Shown one piece after another: positions 45,031 to 54,549 of a DNA stretch of 64,000 bases. Source of the DNA: Spirosoma fluviale. GTDB taxonomy: Bacteria; Bacteroidota; Bacteroidia; Cytophagales; Flexibacteraceae. The DNA lies in the NCBI GenBank assembly GCA_945883425.1, contig CAMCXM010000001.1, positions 1 through 64,000 of the forward strand. The letters are read 5' to 3'. The translations under genes and the position numbers were made by a program. The notes beneath the pieces are model-generated. The model did not search any database. It worked only from the letters and a program-made list of their open reading frames with translations, and was not told the DNA's origin. Each line of letters opens with the position of its first letter. Position 1 is the first letter of the stretch.

Positions 45031-45242
45031 GGGTGTTTTTTCTGAACGGAAATGGGGCAGTCTGATTGACCTTCCTGGAGCGCCGCCGGGATTCGTGTGT
45101 CGCCAAGGCTGCTGATGGAGAAAAATATTCTATTTATCATTTGGCGCTGTTGGCACCACTGAAAACATCACGAATCATTCATGATTGAATGGTCAGCTAT
45201 TCCCCAAAACGCCGTCCTCAAATTACATAAATCCTGTCCTTC

Positions 45243-46541
45243 TTACGGTTTTGTATACGTTCGGATCAAATCCCAGGTGGAACGATCGCCTTCATAAATG
45301 CTGTTCAGTCCTTGTTCTTCCACACCCGGGTCGCCGCGAAAAGGTTCGCCGGATTTCCACAGGCTACCGTCCTTTGGAAAGGCAGTAAATCCTCCGAACG
45401 TCCAGAACGCCAGACCACCGAATTGCGGATGCTCATTCTTTTTCCAAATGTCCATCGCCCAGTTGTAGTACTGGTCCCGGCTGGTCGTGGTGCTTTCGGC
45501 TGTGTAAAGATGACCATCACGGGGAAGGCCAAATTCTTCCAGAACGAGGGGCTTTTTCAATTCTTTGGCTACCTCCAGATGCCGGTTGAGCATCGCTCCT
45601 GACTTCTCCAGCACCTTGTACATGTTGGCCGAAATGCTGGTGTCGGGAAACCACTTCCAGTTTTTGGGCCAGATGTGGAGAGTAAGGTAATCAACCGTGG
45701 AATTGCGGTGCGCTTTTTTATACTCGCTCATGTCAAAATCATAGGCCACATCGCCTTCGATACCGGTTGCCACCATGTGGTTCTGGTCCAGTTTTTTGAT
45801 CAGGAGTGAGGTTTCCTGTACCCATTTCTGGTAGGCTTCGTTGGCGGCAGGTCTCATCGGACGGGGTTCATTGGCCAGTTCCCAGGAAAAAATCGCAGGA
45901 TCAGACTTATAGGGCTTTCCCGTAATGGAATTGACCCGTGTAACGACTTTTGAGATCAGTTCATTTACCTGATGGATGCAGTCTTTACAGGTGTAAAATT
46001 GGGAAATGTAATCGCGGTACCCGTCCCAGGTCCAGCCTTCACTTTTTGGAAGAGGCGTCTTTCCGGTGCCATTCCATTCCAGATACTGACCAAAACCGCC
46101 GCTCCATTCCCAGTTGTTGGTGAAGAACAAAACGAGTTTGAGGTCACGCTTTCCACATTCCACCAAAAGAAAATCGAGGCCCTTCAGCACGTCTTCATTG
46201 AACATTCCTTTCTGTGGTTGATAAGAAGGCGAAACCCGAAGTGGAAACGAACTGTCTCCTTCCGACGAAACAAGAACGCGAATGTTGCGAACGCCTTGTT
46301 CCTTCAGAAAATCCAGCTCCTTCAACAACCGGGCCTGATCTCCGGGACCGGATTTCATGCCCAGATGCGCTGCCGGCCAATAGTTGACACCAATAAATTT
46401 GTATGGCCTTTTGTCCATTTCAAACCGACCGTTTTTTACTTTTACGATGCCTCTTTTTCCTCCCTGATCAGAGGAAGCGATTGCAGGCATAAAGACCAGT
46501 AAGAAGAAACAGAATGATGTGAAATGAATGGAAAATCGCAT
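45243..46541 (-). CDS. glycoside hydrolase family 5, mannanase-like
   Basis: 432 residues from ATG 46541, where a signal peptide begins (MRFSIHFTSFCFFLLVFMPAIAS); the track start adds 22 residues. A TIM-barrel GH5 enzyme resembling subfamily 7 endo-beta-1,4-mannanases: acid/base Glu in FSWELANEPRP, nucleophile Glu in LVLEEFGLPR, plus FFTNNWEWSGG and YLTLHIWPKNW lining the cleft. Exported, no T9SS tail, so probably periplasmic. It would act on beta-mannan-type polysaccharide. Stands alone, no susCD pair nearby. Confidence 0.88.
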   Translation of the reverse strand: MRFSIHFTSFCFFLLVFMPAIASSDQGGKRGIVKVKNGRFEMDKRPYKFIGVNYWPAAHLGMKSGPGDQARLLKELDFLKEQGVRNIRVLVSSEGDSSFPLRVSPSYQPQKGMFNEDVLKGLDFLLVECGKRDLKLVLFFTNNWEWSGGFGQYLEWNGTGKTPLPKSEGWTWDGYRDYISQFYTCKDCIHQVNELISKVVTRVNSITGKPYKSDPAIFSWELANEPRPMRPAANEAYQKWVQETSLLIKKLDQNHMVATGIEGDVAYDFDMSEYKKAHRNSTVDYLTLHIWPKNWKWFPDTSISANMYKVLEKSGAMLNRHLEVAKELKKPLVLEEFGLPRDGHLYTAESTTTSRDQYYNWAMDIWKKNEHPQFGGLAFWTFGGFTAFPKDGSLWKSGEPFRGDPGVEEQGLNSIYEGDRSTWDLIRTYTKP

Positions 46542-46863
46542 GGATGACTGGTTTAACAACTGGAACCTATAGAAAAATAAAGGTAAAAGGAAGAAGTCAA
46601 AAGTCAAATGAGGATTCAGGATTCAGTAATCAGGATTCAGTAACCAGGATTCAGTAACCAGGATTCAGGTGAAGAATTCAAACCCCAAAGGCACCACAAC
46701 CACGAACTAAAAACTACTCAACCCGGTAAGCGGGCTGTCCACATATCGGGCTACCTGCATTCTATTTATAATTCATCCTTCATAACTCATAATTCCCCAG
46801 TCAGCTAACCGAAAAAAGCCCCCCAACCAATAACCACAAACCACTAATCATTAACCCCTCGCC
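46542..46863. other. intergenic with tandem repeat
   Basis: About 320 bp between the mannanase gene and the permease stop. Includes the 14-bp tandem repeat (46617-46672) and an AT-rich string (tttataattcatccttcataactcataattcccc). No gene seen. Confidence 0.5.
46617..46672. repeat. tandem repeat, 14 bp x 4
   Basis: caggattcagtaat, caggattcagtaac, caggattcagtaac, caggattcaggtga in succession. A copy-number variable repeat candidate. Confidence 0.85.
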
Positions 46864-48186
46864 CTATTCGTATCTCAGACTTTCAATCGGATTGGCGCCT
46901 GCCGCTTTGCGGGCTGGGAAAATGCCGAACACAAGACCCACCGTGATGGCGACGCCGAAGGACAGCACCACCGAAAAGCCGGTGATGAAGGTTTGGATGC
47001 CGGCCAGTTTTTCCACACTGAAACAGATTACAATGCCCAGCACGATGCCCGCCAGGCCGCCCGAAAAACTGATGGCCACCGCCTCGGCGATGAACTGCCA
47101 CACGATGTCTTTCTTCTGAGCGCCAATCGCCAGACGGAGTCCGATTTCTTTCACCCGCTCCATCACCGAGGCCAGCATGATGTTCATAATCCCGATTCCA
47201 CCCACCAGCAGCGAAATGGAGGCAATCACACCCAGCACAATATTGAACAGCTTTTTGGTTTTCTGCTCCTGCTTGAGCAACAGTTCGGGCACCACAATTT
47301 CCACATCTTCCACCCCGTTGTGCCGCCGGTTGAGGATTTTACTGATCAGGTCCACCGACGATTCCATGTGCTCACTTTCCTTGATGTTGACCACCAGCCG
47401 GTCGATCTGGTGGTAGTTTTCGGTGTTCTTTTTCTTGTCGTCGTTGTCTTCCCAGGGCCGGCGTTTCATGCTCGAAGGCGTGGTGAGGCCCCGGTTGTTG
47501 TACCGCAAAAGCACGGTTTTAATGGGGGTATAAATATCGGAATTGTAGTTCCGGATGGAGAGCTTCTCAATGTTTTTGTCGCTCAGCAGTCCGCCTTCGA
47601 GCACGCCCACCACCTGAAGCCAGACGTTGCCGCACTTAATAAACTGCCCGATGGGATTGATTTTGGAGAAATACGTGGCCTTGATCTGGCGGCCAATGAT
47701 GCAGACGGCATCGGCGTTGTCGAGTTGTTTGGGTGAGAAATATTTGCCTTCGCCCACATTCACACCGGCCATCTGAAAATAGGCATTGCTCACGCCGATT
47801 AACCGGCCAGGCTGGCGGATACCGTCCCGCATAAACGGTGTTTTGATCTCAATTTCGGGACTGATCGCACCGGCATGTTCAACAGTGGCCAGGATGTTTT
47901 CGGCGTCTTTGAGGTTGAGTCCGGGCGAAAATTTGGGCTTGTCTTTGTTGTCTTTTTCTTCCTGCTTTTTCGCCGGATCAGGAGGAAGGGCTTTGATGAT
48001 GAGGTTATTCGATCCCACCAGACGGATTTGTTCGAGAATTTCCCGTTCGGCCCCGGCCCCAATCGCCAGCATGGCAATCACGGCCGCCACACCAAAAATG
48101 ATGCCCAGCGAAGTAAGAAAGGCCCGGAACCGGTTGGTCGCCAGGGCTTCCAGACCCATTTTAAAATTCATCAGTAACCGCTCCAT
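46864..48186 (-). CDS. MacB-like ABC transporter permease
   Basis: 440 residues: N-terminal helix with LATNRFRAFLTSLGIIFGVAAVI, a MacB_PCD-type periplasmic domain (about 45-310, with an unusually charged insert KKQEEKDNKDKPK and another around RRPWEDNDDKKK), and three C-terminal helices of the FtsX fold with IGIMNIMLASVMERVKEIGLR and the ending ANPIESLRYE. It is 15 bp downstream of the adaptor gene on the same strand. An ATPase is expected for a MacAB-type efflux complex, but none is encoded next to it in this window. Confidence 0.9.
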   Translation of the reverse strand: MERLLMNFKMGLEALATNRFRAFLTSLGIIFGVAAVIAMLAIGAGAEREILEQIRLVGSNNLIIKALPPDPAKKQEEKDNKDKPKFSPGLNLKDAENILATVEHAGAISPEIEIKTPFMRDGIRQPGRLIGVSNAYFQMAGVNVGEGKYFSPKQLDNADAVCIIGRQIKATYFSKINPIGQFIKCGNVWLQVVGVLEGGLLSDKNIEKLSIRNYNSDIYTPIKTVLLRYNNRGLTTPSSMKRRPWEDNDDKKKNTENYHQIDRLVVNIKESEHMESSVDLISKILNRRHNGVEDVEIVVPELLLKQEQKTKKLFNIVLGVIASISLLVGGIGIMNIMLASVMERVKEIGLRLAIGAQKKDIVWQFIAEAVAISFSGGLAGIVLGIVICFSVEKLAGIQTFITGFSVVLSFGVAITVGLVFGIFPARKAAGANPIESLRYE

Positions 48187-48201
48187 TTCCTTTATCCGGA
48201 A

Positions 48202-49581
48202 TTATTTGCCTTCAGTGGCTATGGCGGGCTTAAATTCTGATTTCGGTGCCTGGTGCAGACTCTGGAAATCGGCCCAGCGTTTTTTCCAGGTGGCGTTTTC
48301 ACTCTGAACCGGCGCCAGTGGCTTTTGAACCAGTTTTTTAAACTCCAGCCCCGATGTGTCCGTCGGAGTAGAAAGCAGAATCCGATCTTCTTTTTTCAAC
48401 CCTCCGTAGATAATGCCATGGGTTTCGTTCACCGCTCCCACCAGAACCTGCTGGCGAACCAGACTTGTTCCATCTTTTTTGTAGACAAATGAGTGCCCGT
48501 TTGTATTGTTGAGGGCCTCGAGAGGAATGCTCAACACGTTGGTATACAGACCGGCGTGGATTTTACAACTGGTGGTCATGGCAGGGCGCAGCGACGGATC
48601 CTGTGTAAGTACATCAATCAGTACCTCAAATACTTTGGCATCGGAATTGGGTTTCTGCTCACCCACATTGGCCACCTGCACCACGCCCCCTTCCAGCTTT
48701 TTACCCGGTTCGGCATCGAGTCCGATTTCAACATACTGGCCTACTTTTACTTTCTGAATATCCACTTCATTGATGTAGGTAATCACCTGCATCTGGGTAA
48801 GATCGGGAAGCGTGGCCACACTTGGATCCCAGCTGTTTACGGTGGATCCCACTATTTTTTTGGCCCCGTTCCAGTTGCGGCTGTAGATCACCATCCCGGC
48901 TTTGGGTGCCATAATGGTGAGTTTGCCAATGAGGTCGCTCAGGCGTTTTTGCTTGCTTTGGGCCAGACTCAGATCCGACTGAATGATCTGTACTTTGGTG
49001 ACGGCCTGCTTTACCTTGGTTATATAGTTTTCGGTTTTAACGGTGAAGCTTTTCATCGCCTTCTCCAGCTCGATTTCTTTCTGGCGGATGGCGGCAGGTG
49101 CCTCAAACCGGCTCTGTTCTTTTTCGAGTCTTGCCTGTTCGACGGCATATTTCTGGTTGTAGAGATCATCACGGGCTTCACGCAAAGTGAGAGTGGTATC
49201 GAGGCGGGCCTGGTTGAATTCGGATGTTTTTTTGTCTACCTCCAGATTGGCATCGCCCAGTTTACTGAGGATCGGATTTTTTTCGATGGAGGCTACATAG
49301 TCGCCTGCTTTCACCACGGTTCCTTCCTGAATGAGGTCTTCAATTTTCAATTCAGAATAAATCCCGGATTGCTGGAGTTCGGGACCGGGAGCCATAATTT
49401 CAGTCTGGTTTTTTGCCTTGAGTTCGCCGGTGGAGGTGACAAAAATCTCAAAAGGACCTTTTCGAACCGTCGCTTCGAGCACCACACTTGCCTCTCCTTT
49501 GGCAGGATTGTACATAAAATAAGCCAGTGCGCCAGCAACTACGGCGATGATAAGTCCGATCAGCAGGTTTTTAAATTTCAT
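48202..49581 (-). CDS. MacA/HlyD-like periplasmic adaptor
   Basis: 459 residues with an N-terminal signal anchor (LLIGLIIAVVAGALAYFMY), a barrel-sandwich/lipoyl half (ATVRKGPFEIFVTSTGEL), a long alpha-hairpin (about 115-235, coiled-coil rich), and the return beta strands (GMVIYSRNWNG, then VGQYVEIGLDAEPG and a membrane-proximal C-terminal part). A membrane-fusion adaptor that would bridge the permease to an outer-membrane channel; no TolC-like gene is in the window. ATG start; upstream of the permease with 15 bp between, so the two form an operon. Confidence 0.9.
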   Translation of the reverse strand: MKFKNLLIGLIIAVVAGALAYFMYNPAKGEASVVLEATVRKGPFEIFVTSTGELKAKNQTEIMAPGPELQQSGIYSELKIEDLIQEGTVVKAGDYVASIEKNPILSKLGDANLEVDKKTSEFNQARLDTTLTLREARDDLYNQKYAVEQARLEKEQSRFEAPAAIRQKEIELEKAMKSFTVKTENYITKVKQAVTKVQIIQSDLSLAQSKQKRLSDLIGKLTIMAPKAGMVIYSRNWNGAKKIVGSTVNSWDPSVATLPDLTQMQVITYINEVDIQKVKVGQYVEIGLDAEPGKKLEGGVVQVANVGEQKPNSDAKVFEVLIDVLTQDPSLRPAMTTSCKIHAGLYTNVLSIPLEALNNTNGHSFVYKKDGTSLVRQQVLVGAVNETHGIIYGGLKKEDRILLSTPTDTSGLEFKKLVQKPLAPVQSENATWKKRWADFQSLHQAPKSEFKPAIATEGK

Positions 49582-49688
49582 TCAATGGTTGATCTGAATG
49601 CCAAAACTTAGAAATTCCATCAGTCCATCCAATTTTTTGGGATGAATGGTTCAATTCGATGCCCAGCAAAACGGAGAAGAATGGGAAT

Positions 49689-51545
49689 TTATTTCGGATC
49701 TCCTGTTTTTTGAAACAGTTGGTTATGGATCAGACCTTGTCGGTAATACTGCACCCGGCTGATGAGAACCGTCCGTAACCCTGTCGGTTTGGGTCTGTTA
49801 TTTACCGCCTGCCAGAGCCAGCCTTCTACCGGGTCGATTGCGCTCCAGCTCAGGTTTCCGTCGGGATGAAACAAATGGTATTTCTGATCCTGAAATACGA
49901 TCGGATAGCCGGGATTCGTTGCCCGCAAAGAATTACCCAGTTTGTTTTCATACAATGACTTCGATCCAACCAGATCGGAGATACCGGGCGCCAGATCGAG
50001 ATGCTGCACCCAACGACTGGTATCGGCCTTCAGTTGAACGGAAGGCGAAAAGAGCACCAGTGGAACATCGTAAGAACCAACCAGTCCGGCATAGTTTGGA
50101 TCGATGCTGGCCTGTGTATGATCGGCCGTGAGGACAAACAAGGTGTTGGCAAACCAGGGTTTGGTCCGGGCAGTTTCAAAAAACCGGCGGAGGGCAAAAT
50201 CGGAATAGGAAATAGCTTCGTGCACCGGAAGCGGACCTTTTTTGAACCGTCCTTTATACCGATCGGGAATGGTATAGGGCTGGTGCGAGCTGAGGGTAAA
50301 AATGCCGGCGGCAAAGGGTTGTTTGAAACCATCCAGCCGGTTGGAAACAAACTGAAGGAAAGGCTCATCAAAAATGCCCCAGTTGCCATCGAAATCCTTC
50401 TGATCGGGATATTCGTTCATCCCGTAATAGGCATCAAAACCAGCCACTTTACTGAACAGATCAAAGGCCATGGTGCCGTTTTTTCCGCCGTGGAAAAAGG
50501 CTGTCTGGTATCCGTCCTTTTTCAAACGGGTTCCTAAACCTTCCATCCGGATGGAGAGATAGGGCGAGGTGGCAAAGGCTTCGTCCATCCAGGCAGGAAC
50601 GGATGCGAGAATGGAAGGCAGAGCATCTCTCGACGTCCTGCCATTGGCAAAATGATGGGGAAAGTAAATTCCAGTCCGTGCCAGAGAATCGAGGAAGGGT
50701 GTGTAGCTGGTGACGTTTCCTTCGAGCCCGGTGTATTCGGTGGCAAAACTTTCGAGGATGATGAGCACCACATTGTGTCCTTTCAGCGGAGCCGTACCCG
50801 GTTGATTTTGTGGAAACAAAGAGGCACTCTCCGATTCGCTCAACCACTTCTGATCCGGAAGGGGTTTGAATTCCGTCGATTTAAAAAGAAGAAAAGGCGT
50901 AGTGAGAACGGCATGACCTGCTTCGGATTGGGGAAGTGTAAATGCTTCGCCCGGAAGCATAGGTTTTACCTGGAACGAATTCCGGATCATCATTACCCCT
51001 AAACCAACGCAGACCAGAACCTGAAAAAAGGCGGTCAAAGGTTTTGAATGTTCTCCGGAAGGACGGGACGGAAAGGAGCGGTACAATCCAAAAATCATCA
51101 GCCCGAAAACCGGAACCATGGGCCAGTAATGCACCATCAGTTGCGGAAGTTGCCGAAGCGAATCGGCCAGTAGAAACTCGAGTGTGGTGTAGGAAGTCCG
51201 CCGGTTGTTGAATGCAAAAAACGGCACGTCAATGGCATTGAGGAGAAGGAACAAGCTGTTGGCAACCACAAATATCCATTTCAGAATTCCGTACACATTC
51301 CGGTGAAAGTGGAACGGAAGCAGGAGGATCACCCAAAAAACTAAATCGATGCTGGCAATGGTGGAGGCATCAAAACGAAGCGACAGAATGACGAATGAAA
51401 ACCAGTCTGATACAGTCAGCTTTGCGAACATTTCGGGGTACATCACCACAAACGCCACCCGGCAAAGCCAGTAGAATACCAGCACCATGATGGTTGGAAG
51501 GCCGATCCAACGTAGGTTTGCAGGAAATATCCAGTGAGGTAGCAA
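49689..51545 (-). CDS. LTA synthase-like sulfatase-fold membrane protein
   Basis: A membrane-bound alkaline-phosphatase-superfamily enzyme like LTA synthase or phosphoethanolamine transferase. The ORF track starts at 51716, but this would put 165 bp antisense inside the divergent GT2 gene; TTG 51545 or ATG 51488 are the realistic starts, and the coordinate given is the former (about 618 residues). Five N-terminal helices precede the catalytic domain, with ILESFATEY (metal-binding Glu), the nucleophilic Thr of NGRTSRDALPS, and LTADHTQA (Asp, His). It would transfer glycerol-phosphate-like groups to an envelope acceptor; substrate unknown. Confidence 0.85.
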   Translation of the reverse strand: MLPHWIFPANLRWIGLPTIMVLVFYWLCRVAFVVMYPEMFAKLTVSDWFSFVILSLRFDASTIASIDLVFWVILLLPFHFHRNVYGILKWIFVVANSLFLLLNAIDVPFFAFNNRRTSYTTLEFLLADSLRQLPQLMVHYWPMVPVFGLMIFGLYRSFPSRPSGEHSKPLTAFFQVLVCVGLGVMMIRNSFQVKPMLPGEAFTLPQSEAGHAVLTTPFLLFKSTEFKPLPDQKWLSESESASLFPQNQPGTAPLKGHNVVLIILESFATEYTGLEGNVTSYTPFLDSLARTGIYFPHHFANGRTSRDALPSILASVPAWMDEAFATSPYLSIRMEGLGTRLKKDGYQTAFFHGGKNGTMAFDLFSKVAGFDAYYGMNEYPDQKDFDGNWGIFDEPFLQFVSNRLDGFKQPFAAGIFTLSSHQPYTIPDRYKGRFKKGPLPVHEAISYSDFALRRFFETARTKPWFANTLFVLTADHTQASIDPNYAGLVGSYDVPLVLFSPSVQLKADTSRWVQHLDLAPGISDLVGSKSLYENKLGNSLRATNPGYPIVFQDQKYHLFHPDGNLSWSAIDPVEGWLWQAVNNRPKPTGLRTVLISRVQYYRQGLIHNQLFQKTGDPK

Positions 51546-51551
51546 TCCGGT

Positions 51552-52586
51552 ATGCAGAATGAAGCCGCAAAAATGGGGGAAAATGTTGGGGAATGGCCCT
51601 TCGTATCTGTTTTTGTCGCCGCCCGCAACGAAGAACACAACCTCGAAGCCTGTCTGCGTTCCCTCCAAACCCAGCAATACCCCGGAAATTTTGAAGTCTG
51701 GATCGGAGACGATCATTCAACGGACGGAACCGCATTGATTGGAAATGCGTTTTCTCAGCGAGACAGCCGGTTTCATTTTCTTTCGGTCCCCGACCCAAAC
51801 AGCCATGTAAAGGGCAAAGCTTTGGCACTGGCCTGCATGGCGAAAGAAGCGAAAGGCGAAATCTTTCTGGTCTGTGATGCCGATATGACCATGCCTCCGA
51901 CCTGGATGCAGGCCATGATTTCGGGAATGCAGCGGGAAAATGTGGACATGGTAAACGGCACCACGGCCACAAAAGGCGACACCATTTTTTCGGCTCTACA
52001 GGCCATCGACTGGCTCATTCCCCAGGCGACGTTTTCCTGGCTGAGCCGGTTTGACATCACTTACACGGCGATGGGCAACAACATGGGCATCACCCTGAAA
52101 GCCTATGAAGCCACGGGAGGATACTTCGAACTGCCCTTTTCCCTGACGGAAGATTTCGAGTTGTTCCAGAAGGCCCGGTCGCTGGGTTTCCGGCTCCGTC
52201 ATTTGTACCGCACCGACGTGTTCGGCATCTCGGCTCCCCAGAAAAAACCATCCGACTGGCTGCAGCAACACGTCCGCTGGATGGTGGGTTTCGACCAGCT
52301 TCCCTTCCGGCAACAGTGGGTTTTTTATGCCCAGCTGCTGTTTTATCCCGTTTTGATACTGTCCTTTTTTATGGGGCTTCCGGTGTTAAGAGACAGCCTG
52401 ATGCTGATGTGGTTGGGTAAATTTTTGTACAATGGTTACCTGCTGGTGGGCATCCGTCAGTTTCATTTACTGACCTGGCTTCCGTTGTATGAAATTCTGT
52501 TTTGGCCTGCCTATATATCCTGTTGGGTGAAGTATCGGTTTTCAAAAGAAATTCATTGGAAAGGACGGAGCTGGAAATCCGGTTAA
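51552..52586 (+). CDS. family 2 glycosyltransferase, membrane-bound
   Basis: 344 residues. A GT-A fold N-terminal domain: SVFVAARNEEHNLEACLRSL, DDHSTDGT, then a DxD-type site in VCDADMTMP, EDFELFQKARSLG and a QxxRW motif in LQQHVRWMVG, typical of processive GT2 enzymes. Two or three C-terminal hydrophobic helices follow (about 255-275 and 300-325). Donor and acceptor unknown; probably envelope polysaccharide or lipid glycosylation. ATG 51552 is used; ATG 51573 is a possible alternative. It diverges from the LTA-synthase-like gene, and the two could share a regulatory region of a few bases only, so starts on both sides need care. Confidence 0.88.
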   Translation: MQNEAAKMGENVGEWPFVSVFVAARNEEHNLEACLRSLQTQQYPGNFEVWIGDDHSTDGTALIGNAFSQRDSRFHFLSVPDPNSHVKGKALALACMAKEAKGEIFLVCDADMTMPPTWMQAMISGMQRENVDMVNGTTATKGDTIFSALQAIDWLIPQATFSWLSRFDITYTAMGNNMGITLKAYEATGGYFELPFSLTEDFELFQKARSLGFRLRHLYRTDVFGISAPQKKPSDWLQQHVRWMVGFDQLPFRQQWVFYAQLLFYPVLILSFFMGLPVLRDSLMLMWLGKFLYNGYLLVGIRQFHLLTWLPLYEILFWPAYISCWVKYRFSKEIHWKGRSWKSG

Positions 52587-52698
52587 AGAAATCCGGATGG
52601 TAGGGAGATGTCCTTGAAAGTATTGTTTGGTTCCTGTATGTTTGTATCCTGTGAATCCGCCAGCACATCCAACCTTCGCTGCGGATCACAATCCTGAT

Positions 52699-53577
52699 AT
52701 GATGCACCAATTCCGTTCTGCCCGCTGGCTGGCCGTACTATTTTTTGCTTGTCTGATTCATTTGTGTGATACGCAATCCGTGCAGGCCCAGTATGGCAAG
52801 AAAAAAGCAAGTGGCAAAAAGAAACCAGCAGGCAAATCGGCGCCCAAAACATCGAAACCGGCAGCCAAAACAGAGGCTGCTTCAACGCCTGCCCCTTCCG
52901 GTCAAGCGATGAAATTCATTTACGGCGATGTGTTTGTGGGTCCATCCATGAACTTCGCCAGTGGTGACTACATCGATTATCAGAAACTCTACTACGGCAC
53001 CGCCAATCCAAATTTTTCGATCACCGGGACATTCAAAAACCAAACTTTTTTTACAGCCGGAGCTCAGGCCCGAATCTTTCCGTTTCGTAAACCGGAATCA
53101 GCTTTATCCGCTTTATCGTTTACTGCCGGGTTGTCTTTTCTGCAAAAAGGATTCACCCACGATGTTTTGCTGGTGAATAAAAGTCTGGATTATCTGGATG
53201 AAACACGTTTGAAGGAAGAATTCAACGCATCTTTCCTTGCAAGCCATTTGATGGTTCGGTATGGAAAACGATTGTATGCCGAAGCCGGAATTTCCATTGA
53301 CTGGTTTTTAAGCGGTGTCCGGAATCAGGAATTGCTGCGAAAATCATCGGGTGCCAATGCCTTTGAAGGTGCATTTGAAACCACTGCCAATGTAGACTAT
53401 AATCTCACCACCAAAACGATGAACAGCCAAAGTTTAAGCTGGGTTTTCGGAGTGGGGTATCAGATCACGGATATGTTTGGAGTCCGGTTTTTCAATAACC
53501 TCAATACCGGATTCTTTAAAGATTCCAAACTTCAGAATTATCAGCCCTCTCTTCAGGTCACCGTTTCATTTCCATAA
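52699..53577 (+). CDS. outer-membrane beta-barrel protein
   Basis: The start is moved to ATG 52699 (MMHQFRSARWLAVLFFACLI...), where a signal peptide begins; 292 residues. After the signal comes a Lys/Ala/Pro-rich linker (YGKKKASGKKKPAGKSAPKT, disordered), then a beta-barrel region from about residue 70 with alternating hydrophobic strands (FIYGDVFVGPSMNFASGDY, FTAGLSFLQKGF) and a C-terminal phenylalanine-type end (LQVTVSFP). It resembles the PorT-like/OMP_b-brl families. Function unknown. The following lipoprotein starts 8 bp on, so the two may be co-transcribed. Confidence 0.75.
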   Translation: MMHQFRSARWLAVLFFACLIHLCDTQSVQAQYGKKKASGKKKPAGKSAPKTSKPAAKTEAASTPAPSGQAMKFIYGDVFVGPSMNFASGDYIDYQKLYYGTANPNFSITGTFKNQTFFTAGAQARIFPFRKPESALSALSFTAGLSFLQKGFTHDVLLVNKSLDYLDETRLKEEFNASFLASHLMVRYGKRLYAEAGISIDWFLSGVRNQELLRKSSGANAFEGAFETTANVDYNLTTKTMNSQSLSWVFGVGYQITDMFGVRFFNNLNTGFFKDSKLQNYQPSLQVTVSFP

Positions 53578-53585
53578 TACCAGCT

Positions 53586-54437
53586 ATGAAAAATTATATT
53601 TGGATTCTCCTGATTGTGTTGTTCTCTTGCAAAAAGGGAAGTGTGGAAATGGAATCAGCCGACATTGGCATTGATCCGGTTGGAAACATCAACGCTTTAA
53701 ACCGGGCACTTCAATTGAAAGGCCATTTTGAGGAAGGCACCTTCCCAACCCAAACCGTGGGTGCTCCGGTGCAGATAAAGCTGGTCGCCTCTCAGGATAC
53801 CATTGAAATTGGAAATGAAACCCGGGCGTTTATCCCACTTTCCATTCCGGATCAGGACCGCCGACTTAAGTTATGTGGAATGAATATGAAAGTGTCAGGC
53901 TCAACTGGTTTCTGGAGTGTCGCCACTGTGAATGATTCCGTTTCTTCCGACTATTTTGTTGAAGTCACCATTCCAAGCCTGATTAAGTCAGGAACAATCC
54001 GTGTGGTGTTCAGTGCGAAACTTTGCTTCAACGGACAAAGCATTGTAACAGACACCGCATCCGTGGTTTTGAGTATCCGTCCTTCTTTACCCTGTGGCTC
54101 AGAAATTAAAGGCCGGAATGGTCTCACCATCCGGAAATTTGACATGGGTGAAAAAAAGGGGAAAGTAAAAATCGGACTCATCACCTACACCATTGGCGAC
54201 AGGCTCGATGTCAAATACAACGGTGAATATGTGATCAGCACATGCTATTCTCCGAAGAAAGGATCGTATCCGAAATGCAACAGTCCGGCAGAATGCTTTC
54301 CGATCACCGCCCAGGAGAAAAGGTATTTTTACATGAATTACGATCCGGCGATTAGTCGGTTTATTGAAGTGTATGTTCTGGGATATTGTGAACTTCCGGA
54401 TACCAAATGGATTGTGGATGTCGGTTGCCCGGAATAA
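53586..54437 (+). CDS. lipoprotein, unknown
   Basis: 283 residues with a lipoprotein signal peptide (MKNYIWILLIVLFSCKKG; lipobox LFSC). The mature part is beta-rich, with about six cysteines, including CYSPKKGSYPKCNSPAECF and GYCELPD near the C-terminus, suggesting disulfides in the periplasm or on the surface. Family not recognised. It follows the beta-barrel gene by 8 bp. Confidence 0.7.
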   Translation: MKNYIWILLIVLFSCKKGSVEMESADIGIDPVGNINALNRALQLKGHFEEGTFPTQTVGAPVQIKLVASQDTIEIGNETRAFIPLSIPDQDRRLKLCGMNMKVSGSTGFWSVATVNDSVSSDYFVEVTIPSLIKSGTIRVVFSAKLCFNGQSIVTDTASVVLSIRPSLPCGSEIKGRNGLTIRKFDMGEKKGKVKIGLITYTIGDRLDVKYNGEYVISTCYSPKKGSYPKCNSPAECFPITAQEKRYFYMNYDPAISRFIEVYVLGYCELPDTKWIVDVGCPE

Positions 54438-54549
54438 ATTCTGCATCTGAATCCCCAACAATCCTAAACGATTGTTAATCCTTTTTCTTTAATTCACCAA
54501 TCAACGGTTCACTTTGCCGTTGTTTGCAGCACTACTTATTGTCTTTCCT

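Noticed and set aside
46617-46672. CRISPR-like array
   Set aside because: Units are directly abutting 14-mers without spacers; a plain tandem repeat.
48493-49611. 372-aa plus-strand ORF
   Set aside because: Lies wholly antisense to the adaptor gene; no recognisable domain.
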